NCBI GenBank assembly: GCA_023659985.1
Contig: JAGXOH010000034.1
Location: 1-7,933 of the forward strand
Direction: 5' to 3'
DNA length: 7,933 nucleotides
Source of the DNA: Candidatus Falkowbacteria bacterium LH_S3
GTDB taxonomy: Bacteria > Patescibacteriota > Patescibacteriia > Patescibacteriales > JAGXOH01
The notes beneath the pieces are model-generated. The model made no database searches and was not told where the DNA came from. It worked only from the letters and a program-made list of their open reading frames with translations. Both the position numbers and the translations under genes were made by a program. This document shows positions 1-6,149 of this stretch, piece by piece (within the stretch, counting starts at the first letter, position 1; each line of letters starts with the position of its first letter).

Positions 1-35
1 TTATTCAATTGTTCTATCAGTTTCTTGTCATTCAT
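1..35 (-). CDS. 5' end of a gene downstream of the sigma factor (partial, runs off the left edge)
   Basis: An ATG on the minus strand opens 20 nt after the sigma-factor stop and reads MNDKKLIEQLN before leaving the window. The close spacing and same strand suggest one operon with the sigma gene. In many Patescibacteria an ECF-like sigma factor is followed by a membrane protein with a DUF5667 domain whose N-terminus has this style (short, Lys/Leu-rich, 'LIxQLxKLK'). That would make it a possible anti-sigma or sigma-linked envelope protein. Only 11 codons are visible, so the identity is an inference from position and N-terminal flavour. No clear ribosome binding site precedes the ATG. Confidence 0.45.
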   Translation of the reverse strand, partial: MNDKKLIEQLN

Positions 36-55
36 ATTTAAAAATTTAAGTTATA

Positions 56-655
56 CTATTTTTCCCCTTCCATTAATTCTCTTAAAGATTTCAAGGCTCT
101 GTGGGATAAGACCCTGACGTTGGCTTTGGATTTGCCAGTAATTTTGGCTATTTCTTTAAAGCTTAATTCATTAATATATCTTAGGACTAAAACTTCCTTA
201 TATTCGTCTTTGAGCTTGGTCAAATTCTTTTGCACCCCTTCCATATCAGAATTTATTTCTGCCTGCCTGCCTATGTTTTGCTTGCCATCTTCTATGTCAA
301 TGGGAAAATTTTCATTATCTATGGCAATTTTTTCTGTCTTAATGCTTCTATAGTGGTCAATAATACTGTTTCTGGCTATTTTATAGATCAATGCTTTTAA
401 AGTGGTTCTGCTTTCCAATTTATTTCTTTGAATATACTCCCAAGTCTTTAAGAATACTTTAGAAGTGATATCCTTAGCTTCTTCAATACTACCTATTTTG
501 AAATATATAAATCTATAAATATCATCAATATAATTGTCGTATGCCCAGATAAACGCCTCTTTGTCACGTTTTTTTACTCCCTTTTCCATTGTCTTTTCAT
601 CCTTCTTCTTCCTAAAGCCGTCTTTAATATTATCTGTAAATTTTTCTAAGACCAT
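56..655 (-). CDS. RNA polymerase sigma factor, sigma-70 family (ECF-like)
   Basis: A small sigma factor that would direct RNA polymerase to a set of promoters. Region 2 (about residues 31-104) is recognisable from DKEAFIWAYDNYIDDIYRFI, then the DITSKVFLKTWEYI helix and YKIARNSIIDHYRS, which bind core polymerase and the -10 element. Region 4 (about 141-195) holds the helix-turn-helix LSFKEIAKITGKSKANVRV and the closing helix HRALKSLREL. A 40-residue acidic linker separates them and there are no regions 1 or 3, as in ECF sigmas. The start is uncertain. M1 lies only 15 nt downstream of a TATAAT. M23 (ATG at 589..587) has an AGAAGGA about 10 nt upstream and begins just before the conserved domain, so a 177-aa product is equally credible. 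The next gene, 20 nt downstream, may be its regulator. The regulon cannot be deduced. Confidence 0.9.
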   Translation of the reverse strand: MVLEKFTDNIKDGFRKKKDEKTMEKGVKKRDKEAFIWAYDNYIDDIYRFIYFKIGSIEEAKDITSKVFLKTWEYIQRNKLESRTTLKALIYKIARNSIIDHYRSIKTEKIAIDNENFPIDIEDGKQNIGRQAEINSDMEGVQKNLTKLKDEYKEVLVLRYINELSFKEIAKITGKSKANVRVLSHRALKSLRELMEGEK

Positions 656-670
656 TTTGGGTTGTGCTTA

Positions 671-699
671 ATTATACGTAAAAAATTAAAATGTGTTAC
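671..699 (-). promoter_or_regulatory. Proximal promoter of the sigma-factor gene
   Basis: On the minus strand GTAACA (699..694) is followed after 17 bp by a perfect TATAAT (676..671). Transcription would begin about 8 nt before the first ATG at 655, giving a nearly leaderless message, or a leader of about 75 nt if translation starts at the internal ATG at 589. Confidence 0.5.
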
Positions 700-747
700 A
701 CCCGCACCCTCTGTCTGCTTGTCGGTCAATTGCGGATTTACACGACT

Positions 748-775
748 ATTATAGCAAGTAAACAAAAACATGCAA
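748..775 (-). promoter_or_regulatory. Distal promoter of the sigma-factor gene
   Basis: A second perfect TATAAT (753..748, minus strand) has a weak TTGCAT 16 bp upstream (775..770). It would give a leader of about 85-90 nt before the first ATG. The -35 match is poor, so the call rests on the -10 box. Two start points would fit a sigma gene transcribed by more than one holoenzyme. Confidence 0.35.
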
Positions 776-779
776 TAAA

Positions 780-1172
780 TAACTCAAAGCTCAAAAGTCA
801 AAAGTCAAAACGCAAAACCAAAAATTAAATGAAATCCAAAAATTAAATAAAATCCAAATGACAAAATCCTAATGTCAAATGAAGGTCAAATGACTAAATG
901 CCAAATGAAATATGATTGAAACTCAAAGCTCAAAAGTCAAAAGTCAAAACCAAAAGTCAAAACTTAAAACCAAAAATTAAATGAAATCCAAAATCCAAAA
1001 TCCTAATGCCAAATGAAATCCAAAATCCTAATGACAAATAAAAAGTAAGAGGTAAGAAGTTTTAAGTTTTAAGTTGTAGTTTTTAGTTTTTAGTTTTTAG
1101 CTTTAAGTTTTGACATTTGACATTAGGATTTTATTAAGTTTTAGCTTTTAGCTTTAAGTTTTGACATTTACT
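780..1172. repeat. Degenerate heptamer (7-bp period) array with a strand switch
   Basis: About 390 bp can be divided almost entirely into 7-bp units. From 781 the units are of the AAGTCAA / AATCCAA / ATGTCAA / CCAAAAA kind. A 31-bp stretch at 781-811 recurs exactly at 920-950. Around 1040-1060 the units turn to AAGAGGT/AAGAAGT, and from 1061 on they are the opposite-strand words TTTAAGT, TTTAGTT, TTGACAT and TAGGATT. The array is thus two convergent arms. There is no conserved long repeat or spacer, and frames through it carry stops, so it is neither CRISPR nor coding. It resembles in style the short tandemly repeated heptamers (STRR) described in cyanobacteria, without sharing their sequence. 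It fills most of the gene-free interval 656-1229, which otherwise holds only the promoters listed. Confidence 0.85.
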
Positions 1173-1188
1173 ACTTATATCATAAAAT
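1161..1188 (+). promoter_or_regulatory. Promoter of the rfbA-glycosyltransferase operon
   Basis: A perfect TTGACA (1161-1166) is followed after 16 bp by TAAAAT (1183-1188, five of six consensus bases). Initiation near 1195 would leave a leader of about 35 nt before the rfbA ATG. The -35 box lies within the last units of the heptamer array. The same TTGACAT word occurs at 1110-1123 within the array, so extra -35-like boxes lie just upstream. Confidence 0.6.
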
Positions 1189-1229
1189 AGGGGGTTTGGA
1201 GCTTGTGATTTGTAATTTTATACTTAATT

Positions 1230-2027
1230 ATGAAAGGGATTATATTAGCCGGCGGGACGGCAACCAGGTTATTTCCGTTAACCGTTACCACTAGTAAACA
1301 GTTATTACCGGTTTATGACAGGCAAATGATATTTTATCCTTTGAATAATTTAATCAAGGCCGGTATTAAAAATATTTTAATAATAGTTTCTCCTGAGCAT
1401 TCTGGTCAATTTTTAAATCTTTTAGGATCTATTTTTGAAAAATACGGCATATATTTGGAGTTTAAGGTGCAAAAGGTCCCCAAAGGATTGGCTGACGCTT
1501 TTGTTATAGGGGAGAGTTTTATTGATAATAACAATGTGGCTATGATATTGGGAGACAATATATTTGAAGATAATTTTTACGAAGCTGTGAAAAATTTTAA
1601 AGGCGGAGGTAAGATTTTTGCCAAACAAGTAAAAGATCCGAAAAGATTCGGAATGGTGGAATTTGATAAAGACAGAAAAGTAGTCTCTATTGAAGAAAAA
1701 CCCGCCTTGCCCAAAAGCAATTATGCTGTTACCGGGGTTTATGTTTATGATAACAGGGTTGTTGACGTGGCTAAAAGTTTAAAGCCGTCAGACAGGGGAG
1801 AGGTGGAAGTGACCGATATTAATAATTGGTATCTAAAGCAAGGAGAGTTGGAAGTGGCTAAGGTGGAAGGTGAATGGCTGGATGCCGGCACTTTTGATTC
1901 TCTTCTGGAAGCCGGAAATATAGTTAAAGATAAAGGATTGTATAAAAATTTTGATCCTCTTATAGATAAAGCCATTGAAGAATATAATATTGAATTAAAA
2001 AGATTGGCTAAGAAAAAATTAAAATAA
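1230..2027 (+). CDS. rfbA: Glucose-1-phosphate thymidylyltransferase
   Basis: Joins dTTP and glucose-1-phosphate to give dTDP-glucose, the first step of dTDP-rhamnose and related deoxysugar synthesis in the cytoplasm. The N-terminal nucleotide-binding signature MKGIILAGGTATRLFPLT, then SKQLLPVYDRQMIFYPL, is the RmlA pattern. PKGLADAF (84-91) corresponds to the family's PEGLAQAF, LGDNIF (107-112) carries the metal/substrate Asp, EEKP is at 155-158, RGEVEVTDIN at 189-198 and WLDAGTFDSLLEA at 216-228. At 265 residues it is somewhat shorter than the usual 290 or so, mainly at the C-terminus. The ATG is the only sensible start because the signature begins at residue 1; no Shine-Dalgarno is visible. 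It leads an operon with two glycosyltransferases, the first starting 3 nt after its stop. No rmlB, rmlC or rmlD is in the window, so the end product is unknown. Confidence 0.93.
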   Translation: MKGIILAGGTATRLFPLTVTTSKQLLPVYDRQMIFYPLNNLIKAGIKNILIIVSPEHSGQFLNLLGSIFEKYGIYLEFKVQKVPKGLADAFVIGESFIDNNNVAMILGDNIFEDNFYEAVKNFKGGGKIFAKQVKDPKRFGMVEFDKDRKVVSIEEKPALPKSNYAVTGVYVYDNRVVDVAKSLKPSDRGEVEVTDINNWYLKQGELEVAKVEGEWLDAGTFDSLLEAGNIVKDKGLYKNFDPLIDKAIEEYNIELKRLAKKKLK

Positions 2028-2030
2028 AAT

Positions 2031-2993
2031 ATGCCTAAGTTATATTTGGGATTTATAACATTTGGAAAAACTACGGCAAAATACTTGCCGTATTTTTTAA
2101 AGAGTTTAACTGAACAAACCTTTAAAGATTTTAAAGTATTAGTGGTTGACAACTCTTCTCGTTACGATAATGAGAATGTGGGATTAGTAAAAAAATATTT
2201 TCCTTATGCAAAAATAGACAAACCCGGAGTTAATTTGGGGTTTGCTAAGGCATATAATCGGATGATAAGGCTGGCTGTGGAGAACAAGGGGAAATATTTT
2301 TTAGTGATAAATCCAGATATGATATTGGAAAAAGATGCTGTTTATGAAATGGTTTCCGCCATGGAAAGCAAGGGGTTAGATTCTATTTCGCCTAAAATTT
2401 TGCAATGGGATTTTAAAAACTTAAAAAAGACTGAGATAATAGACAGTTGCGGTATAAAATTAATGCCTGGCTTGAGATTTGTTGATATTGGACAAGGTCA
2501 TATTGACTGTGAAAGGCTCGGTCAAGTTGAAATATTAGGTCCTAGCGGAGCTGCCGGTATGTATAAAATAAAAACATTGGAGAAAGTGGCTTATAACAAA
2601 AGCGGAGAAAAAGAATATTTTGACGAGCTGATGTTTCTGTATAAAGAAGATTGCGATCTTGCCTACAGGATGTATTTGGAGGGGTGTGCTTCCCAGTGTT
2701 TAAGCCAGGCAGTGATCTATCATGATAGAACTGCTCACGGCAGAGGGCAGAGCAACATGGCGGTAGCTTTAAATAGTAGCAGTAAGAGCAGGCAAGTAAA
2801 AAAATGGTCCTTCCTAAATCAGCAAATAATATTGGCTAAATATTGGAATAAGCAGAGTTTGACCAATAAGTTGGCTATAGTTTGGATAGAATTAAAAATG
2901 ATCGTGTTTGCCGTTTTCTTTGAGCAATACTTGTTGGGCCAACTTTGGAATTTATTTAAAATTCGCAAACAAATTAGAAAATACAACTGGTAA
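2031..2993 (+). CDS. Glycosyltransferase family 2 (rhamnosyltransferase-like)
   Basis: A GT-A fold inverting glycosyltransferase expected to move a sugar from a nucleotide-sugar donor to a growing surface polysaccharide at the inner face of the membrane. Visible motifs are VVDNSS (38-43, nucleotide binding), GVNLGFAKAYN (66-76), INPDM (93-97, the DXD-like metal site written NPD) and YKEDCDLAYRM (204-214), which supplies the probable catalytic acid pair. The C-terminal third is basic and contains a hydrophobic stretch (about 281-306, LAIVWIELKMIVFAVFFEQY), suggesting membrane association. Donor and acceptor cannot be read from sequence. The adjoining rfbA makes dTDP-rhamnose or a related dTDP-sugar a reasonable guess. 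It starts 3 nt after the rfbA stop, so translational coupling is likely. It is distinct from, but related in design to, the next gene. Confidence 0.88.
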   Translation: MPKLYLGFITFGKTTAKYLPYFLKSLTEQTFKDFKVLVVDNSSRYDNENVGLVKKYFPYAKIDKPGVNLGFAKAYNRMIRLAVENKGKYFLVINPDMILEKDAVYEMVSAMESKGLDSISPKILQWDFKNLKKTEIIDSCGIKLMPGLRFVDIGQGHIDCERLGQVEILGPSGAAGMYKIKTLEKVAYNKSGEKEYFDELMFLYKEDCDLAYRMYLEGCASQCLSQAVIYHDRTAHGRGQSNMAVALNSSSKSRQVKKWSFLNQQIILAKYWNKQSLTNKLAIVWIELKMIVFAVFFEQYLLGQLWNLFKIRKQIRKYNW

Positions 2994-3039
2994 TGCAAAA
3001 AGATTCTCTTTGTATTCGTCTATTGTTTGCCTATATTAT

Positions 3040-3888
3040 ATGGATTTATCCGTGATTATAGTTTCTTGGAATACAAAAAAGCTTTTAAAAAAAAATTTGA
3101 ATGCTTTATTTCAATCCACACCAGGTTTTGATTTTGAAGTGTTTGTTGTGGACAATGACTCTTGTGACGGCAGTGTCGAAATGGTAAAAAATGAGTTTCC
3201 ACAAGCTAAATTGATAGCCAACAATAAAAATGTCGGTTTTGCCGCCGCCAATAATATGGCTATAAAACAAGCCAAGGGAGAATATATCTTATTGCTTAAT
3301 CCGGATATGAGAATTTTTCCTGATACCTTAAACAAGATGTTGTCTTGGATGGAGGAACATCCGCAGGCTGGCATAGCCAGCTGCAAATTGGTGGATGGTA
3401 ACGAGGAAATAATTCCTCATGTAAGAAGATTTCCAAGGTTTTGGGAGCAATCGGCAATTGCCTTAAAACTTCCCCATATTTTCCCTGGTATTTTAAATAA
3501 GTATATTTTAAAGAATTTTGATTATGATAATGAAGCAGAGGTTGATTCTGTGCGGGGGTCTTTTTTTATGATAAGAAAGGAGGTTATAGAAGAGCTTGGG
3601 GGATTGGATGAAAGATATTTTATATGGTTTGAAGAGGTTGATTATTGTAAGCAAGCTAAAAAAGCCGGGTGGAAAGTGATGTATACTCCAGTCCCCAGAT
3701 GTTTGGACTATGTGGGCAAAAGTTTTGTTCAGGTTCCTAAGGGCAAAACCCAAAAATATTTTCAGGACTCTATGCTTAAATATTTCCGCAAATGGCATCC
3801 GGCTTGGCAATATTGGATTTTGAAATTGTTATGGGTTCCGGGTTTATTGATTGTTTATATAAATAATAACCTTAAAAAGAAGTATTAA
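3040..3888 (+). CDS. Glycosyltransferase family 2 (WbbL-like)
   Basis: A second family 2 glycosyltransferase of 282 residues. It begins with the typical first strand MDLSVIIVSWN, followed by VVDNDSCDGS (36-45), NKNVGFAAANN (62-72), LLNPDM (85-90, DXD-like site), RGSFFMIRKEV (172-182), GGLDERYFIWFEEVDYC (187-203) and a C-terminal hydrophobic anchor (about 259-273). This is the order found in rhamnosyltransferase-type enzymes of O-antigen and cell-wall polysaccharide synthesis. The reading frame is open back to 2908, but the 44 extra residues overlap the previous gene and have no family similarity, so the ATG at 3040 is chosen. That leaves a 46-bp gap. The stop codon overlaps the stop of the convergent methyltransferase gene by 4 bp, so no terminator separates the two. 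Confidence 0.88.
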   Translation: MDLSVIIVSWNTKKLLKKNLNALFQSTPGFDFEVFVVDNDSCDGSVEMVKNEFPQAKLIANNKNVGFAAANNMAIKQAKGEYILLLNPDMRIFPDTLNKMLSWMEEHPQAGIASCKLVDGNEEIIPHVRRFPRFWEQSAIALKLPHIFPGILNKYILKNFDYDNEAEVDSVRGSFFMIRKEVIEELGGLDERYFIWFEEVDYCKQAKKAGWKVMYTPVPRCLDYVGKSFVQVPKGKTQKYFQDSMLKYFRKWHPAWQYWILKLLWVPGLLIVYINNNLKKKY

Positions 3889-5339
3889 ATAGGTTGTGTT
3901 TTATAAAATTGAGGGTGCACAAAGTCTTTCAAAAAGCTTTTCGCGTATGATTTATACCCCCCGCGATAACTTTTTGAAACCGAATTGATATATTCTTTCA
4001 TTAAATTTGAATTTAGAGTCTCACATAATTCATAAAGATTAATATCGTTTTTTGGCTTAACGCAATATCCTGCATAAAAACTAGTTTTATCATCTTCTAT
4101 TACATAAAAACGAGGCATAAGATTCATTGTGCTGGTTATGATTTTTTTATCGAAGCTTGTTTTTAGTCCTTGACTTCTTCCAAAAGCGTAAAATTCTTTA
4201 TAATCTTTTCCACCACCCTTATCTCTCGTTTCCAAAATATCACGTTTTTGTAAAAAATATTTATAGGCTTCGGGATAATTTTTTTGAAAAATATTTTTAG
4301 GAATTACTTTTTCGTTTTTATACGGAAAAATCAGAAAAAGATTTTGACTTTTTCCTTTGTATGTCGATGCCTTAATGATTGGAACGCACAAATCTTTTTC
4401 AATTTTAAAATTATTAAGAAAAAAATAATTTTCATCGTCTTTATTCGGCGAAAAAATATAAATGCTGTCTTTTAATGTGGCTATTCCATAATGGATATTG
4501 GCAACTTCTTGAAGAGTAGAATAGTTTTTATTAAGTTTAACAATTTTATCTAAATATTTTTTATCAAAAAATTCCCACCTTTCCGATCTCATATGCTGGG
4601 CTGATATTGTTTTATATTCTAAATTTTCAAAGTCATTTTTAAAATTCTCAGTGTATAAAAATTTTGTAGTTTTTTCATTTTGTAAAAATGTAATTGCAGT
4701 ATACGCAGTAGCATCTTTAAATACTTGAAAATGGTCAAAATTTATTATCTTGATTAAATGTGGAAGCATTAAATTGCGCAGATTTTTTCCCGTTGCTGAA
4801 TGAAAATGGGAATTGGGAGTAATAAAGGCAATTTTGCCATTTTTATTTAATAACTTTAATGCTTGTTCGAAAAAACAAAAATACAAATCAATGGAACCGT
4901 TTGAGGCGGTAATATAATTTTTTTGCAGTTGTTCTTTTCTACTGTTTAAATTTTGTATACGAATGTAAGGAGGATTGCCAATTATAAAATCAAATCTTTC
5001 ACTAAAATTATGAAAACAAAAATCATCTGTGATTGCATTGAATTTTTTTATTTTGTTTTTTGATAATTTCTGTAAGTTTTGTTTTGTTTTTTCTATATAT
5101 TCATCTGATATATCGGCAAAATAAATATTTTGTTCTATAACCTCGCCTATATTTTTGCCTGTTAATTTTGAAAATTTTTGCGCGGCGATAGTTGCAAATA
5201 CTCCCTCGCCACAACCGGCATCTAAGATTTTCTCATCGCCTGATATTTTTTTGCTATTAAATATTTTTTCAACCATAAAGTCAACTACCCATTCAGGGGT
5301 AAAAACGACTCCGTTTTCCTTTTTTTTGATTGCGTTCAT
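3885..5339 (-). CDS. Adenine-N6 DNA methyltransferase (TaqI/Eco57I-type, gamma class), apparently orphan
   Basis: Transfers a methyl group from S-adenosylmethionine to N6 of adenine in a specific DNA sequence. The motifs run in gamma-class order: X, GVVFTPEWVVDFM (10-22); I, LDAGCGEGVF (39-48); II, FADIS (74-78); III, DDF (105-107); catalytic IV, NPPY (122-125), directly followed by IRIQN; then SIDLYFCFFEQAL (149-161) and FITPNSHFHSATGKNLR (172-188). Residues from about 270 to the end form the target-recognition part, with LQEVANIHYGIATLKD (276-291) and the closing KSYRGGYKSYAKSFL (456-470), as in M.TaqI-like enzymes. There is no PD-(D/E)XK or other nuclease domain, so it is not a type IIG fusion. 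No restriction gene is adjacent in the window. The gene is strikingly A/T-rich (many Lys, Asn, Ile, Phe), consistent with transfer. A TATAAT ends 6 nt before the ATG. Confidence 0.9.
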   Translation of the reverse strand: MNAIKKKENGVVFTPEWVVDFMVEKIFNSKKISGDEKILDAGCGEGVFATIAAQKFSKLTGKNIGEVIEQNIYFADISDEYIEKTKQNLQKLSKNKIKKFNAITDDFCFHNFSERFDFIIGNPPYIRIQNLNSRKEQLQKNYITASNGSIDLYFCFFEQALKLLNKNGKIAFITPNSHFHSATGKNLRNLMLPHLIKIINFDHFQVFKDATAYTAITFLQNEKTTKFLYTENFKNDFENLEYKTISAQHMRSERWEFFDKKYLDKIVKLNKNYSTLQEVANIHYGIATLKDSIYIFSPNKDDENYFFLNNFKIEKDLCVPIIKASTYKGKSQNLFLIFPYKNEKVIPKNIFQKNYPEAYKYFLQKRDILETRDKGGGKDYKEFYAFGRSQGLKTSFDKKIITSTMNLMPRFYVIEDDKTSFYAGYCVKPKNDINLYELCETLNSNLMKEYINSVSKSYRGGYKSYAKSFLKDFVHPQFYKTQPI

Positions 5340-5345
5340 GTTTAT

Positions 5346-5351
5346 ATTATA
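5346..5351 (-). promoter_or_regulatory. -10 box of the methyltransferase gene, implying a leaderless mRNA
   Basis: A perfect TATAAT lies on the minus strand with only six bases (ATAAAC) between it and the ATG at 5339. Normal spacing places the first transcribed base at or next to the A of the ATG. No good -35 box is seen at 16-18 bp; the region is simply T-rich. Confidence 0.5.
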
Positions 5352-5457
5352 GCGTGTTTTAGATTAAAATAAAAATTGTTTTTTTTGCGATTCAAGAAAC
5401 AGAAAAAATACCATATTTCCCTCTATAATTAAAGAAAAAGAAATTTGAAAATTTTTT

Positions 5458-5480
5458 AAAACAATTGGGCGTTAGCCCAA
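5458..5480 (-). terminator. Possible rho-independent terminator downstream of the HEPN-motif gene
   Basis: A perfect 6-bp stem TTGGGC/GCCCAA (5465-5470 with 5475-5480) encloses a 4-nt loop. In the minus direction it is followed by TTGTTTT. It would stop transcription leaving the 182-aa gene before it reaches the methyltransferase. On the plus strand only A residues follow, so it is not a plus-strand terminator. The stem sequence GGGCGTTAGCCC also forms part of the larger palindromic element described separately. Confidence 0.4.
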
Positions 5481-5587
5481 AAAAAACATATATTTCAGCT
5501 AACGTCTTCGGTGTATGCGAAGTTGCGGAGCGAAGGGGAACAGTTTGGGTGAGCGTAAGCGAACCACATACACCATGTTATACGCCC
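5467..5587. other. Palindromic attC-like / structured element
   Basis: This stretch is visibly richer in G and C than its surroundings and contains nested inverted repeats: GGGCGT (5467-5472) with ACGCCC (5582-5587), TAAC (5500-5503) with GTTA (5577-5580), and GGTGTATG (5510-5517) with CATACACC (5567-5574). Inside lies a second fold, GGT-GA-GC, loop GTAA, GC-GA-ACC (5548-5565): a GNRA-type loop above tandem G-A mismatches. Outer AAC/GTT boxes, an inner paired box and an asymmetric variable centre are the design of integron attC recombination sites. The length from AGCTAAC to GTTATAC (87 bp) is in the normal range. In minus orientation the GTATAAC box starts about 18 nt after the stop of the 182-aa gene, as expected for a gene cassette. 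The R boxes match RYYYAAC/GTTRRRY only partly, so a transposon end or structured RNA remains possible. Confidence 0.4.
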
Positions 5588-5600
5588 TTGGTTTTCTTCT

Positions 5601-6149
5601 CTACCCAGTGATGAATCCTTTGTTAACTCCATCTTCTATTGCATTTTCCAATTCTTGAACATAGCTCCGGCACAACTCCAAAACATCTTCACTTCCACTC
5701 CAGTCATTAAATTTATACTTGACTTCCGTAACTGGTGAAGTTTTTGGCTTTTTAGGCATTGGTTCTTCAGGTTTCCCAGAGGAATCTTGTTCCTTTATAT
5801 TTCCATCTTTGTCCAGAGTGGTAATTGAACTCGAGTCTGAAATATGCATATTATCTGTAACTTGTAATTTCTGGTCTGCTCGAGGTTGGATAGGTTCGAT
5901 ATGGATATTATTGTCACGTTTATCTTTTAAAAACTTCAATACAGGATTGGTTAAAATACGATTATTATACCACTTTTGCCCTTTTGATTTTGATTTTGTT
6001 TCCTCTAATGCATACTGCAACACTGAGCGAGCGGAAGAAAGGAATGCGCTTAGGTTGTACTTAAAATACTCCTTATGTCCTTGTTCTTGTTCCTCAATCA
6101 TTTTAGAATAGAAGTATTGTGTCTCTCTGAGTTTCTTTCTCTCATGCAT
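5601..6149 (-). CDS. Uncharacterised 182-aa protein with an RDxxxH HEPN-type motif
   Basis: Function unknown. The N-terminal half (1-90) appears fully helical: ETQYFYSKMIEEQEQGHKE, then FKYNLSAFLSSARSVLQYAL, then a WYNN segment, and finally FLKDKRDNNIH. The last contains R78-D79-N80-N81-I82-H83, which fits the R(N/D)xxxH signature of HEPN ribonucleases and nucleotide-modified toxins. Residues 91-142 are a polar, Ser/Asp/Lys/Pro-rich linker. The C-terminal 40 residues (YKFNDWSGSEDVLELC, then SYVQELENAIEDGVNKGFITG) look like a second small conserved helical unit and a natural end, so the protein seems complete. There is no signal peptide or membrane segment. Upstream, galU is on the same strand 86 bp away. 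Downstream is the attC-like element. No antitoxin-like partner is adjacent. The HEPN assignment is from motif and helical pattern only. The gene is less AT-rich than the neighbouring methyltransferase. Confidence 0.75.
   Translation of the reverse strand: MHERKKLRETQYFYSKMIEEQEQGHKEYFKYNLSAFLSSARSVLQYALEETKSKSKGQKWYNNRILTNPVLKFLKDKRDNNIHIEPIQPRADQKLQVTDNMHISDSSSITTLDKDGNIKEQDSSGKPEEPMPKKPKTSPVTEVKYKFNDWSGSEDVLELCRSYVQELENAIEDGVNKGFITG

Noticed and set aside
120..353. Open frames opposite or within the sigma factor, rfbA, methyltransferase and galU genes
   Set aside because: They are unlike any family, overlap well-supported genes in full and have no promoter or start signal, so they are shadow frames.
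780..1172. CRISPR array
   Set aside because: The units are 7 bp and degenerate, with no constant 23-40 bp repeat, no regular unique spacers and no cas genes nearby.
780..1172. Phased A-tracts causing intrinsic DNA bending
   Set aside because: The A-runs recur every 7 bp, not every 10-11 bp, so the bends would not add up in one direction.
780..1172. Repetitive protein-coding region (21-bp period would encode a 7-aa repeat)
   Set aside because: Stop codons (TAA, TGA) fall in all frames through the repeats and no start or family similarity is present.
2908..3039. N-terminal extension of the second glycosyltransferase
   Set aside because: The frame is open, but the extension overlaps the end of the preceding gene and lacks family similarity. 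The canonical first strand begins exactly at the ATG at 3040.
5601..6149. Restriction endonuclease partner of the methyltransferase
   Set aside because: The only E-x-K-like triplet (EVKYK, 142-146) lies at the edge of a low-complexity linker without a convincing preceding PD. The helical N-terminal half fits a HEPN-type domain better.
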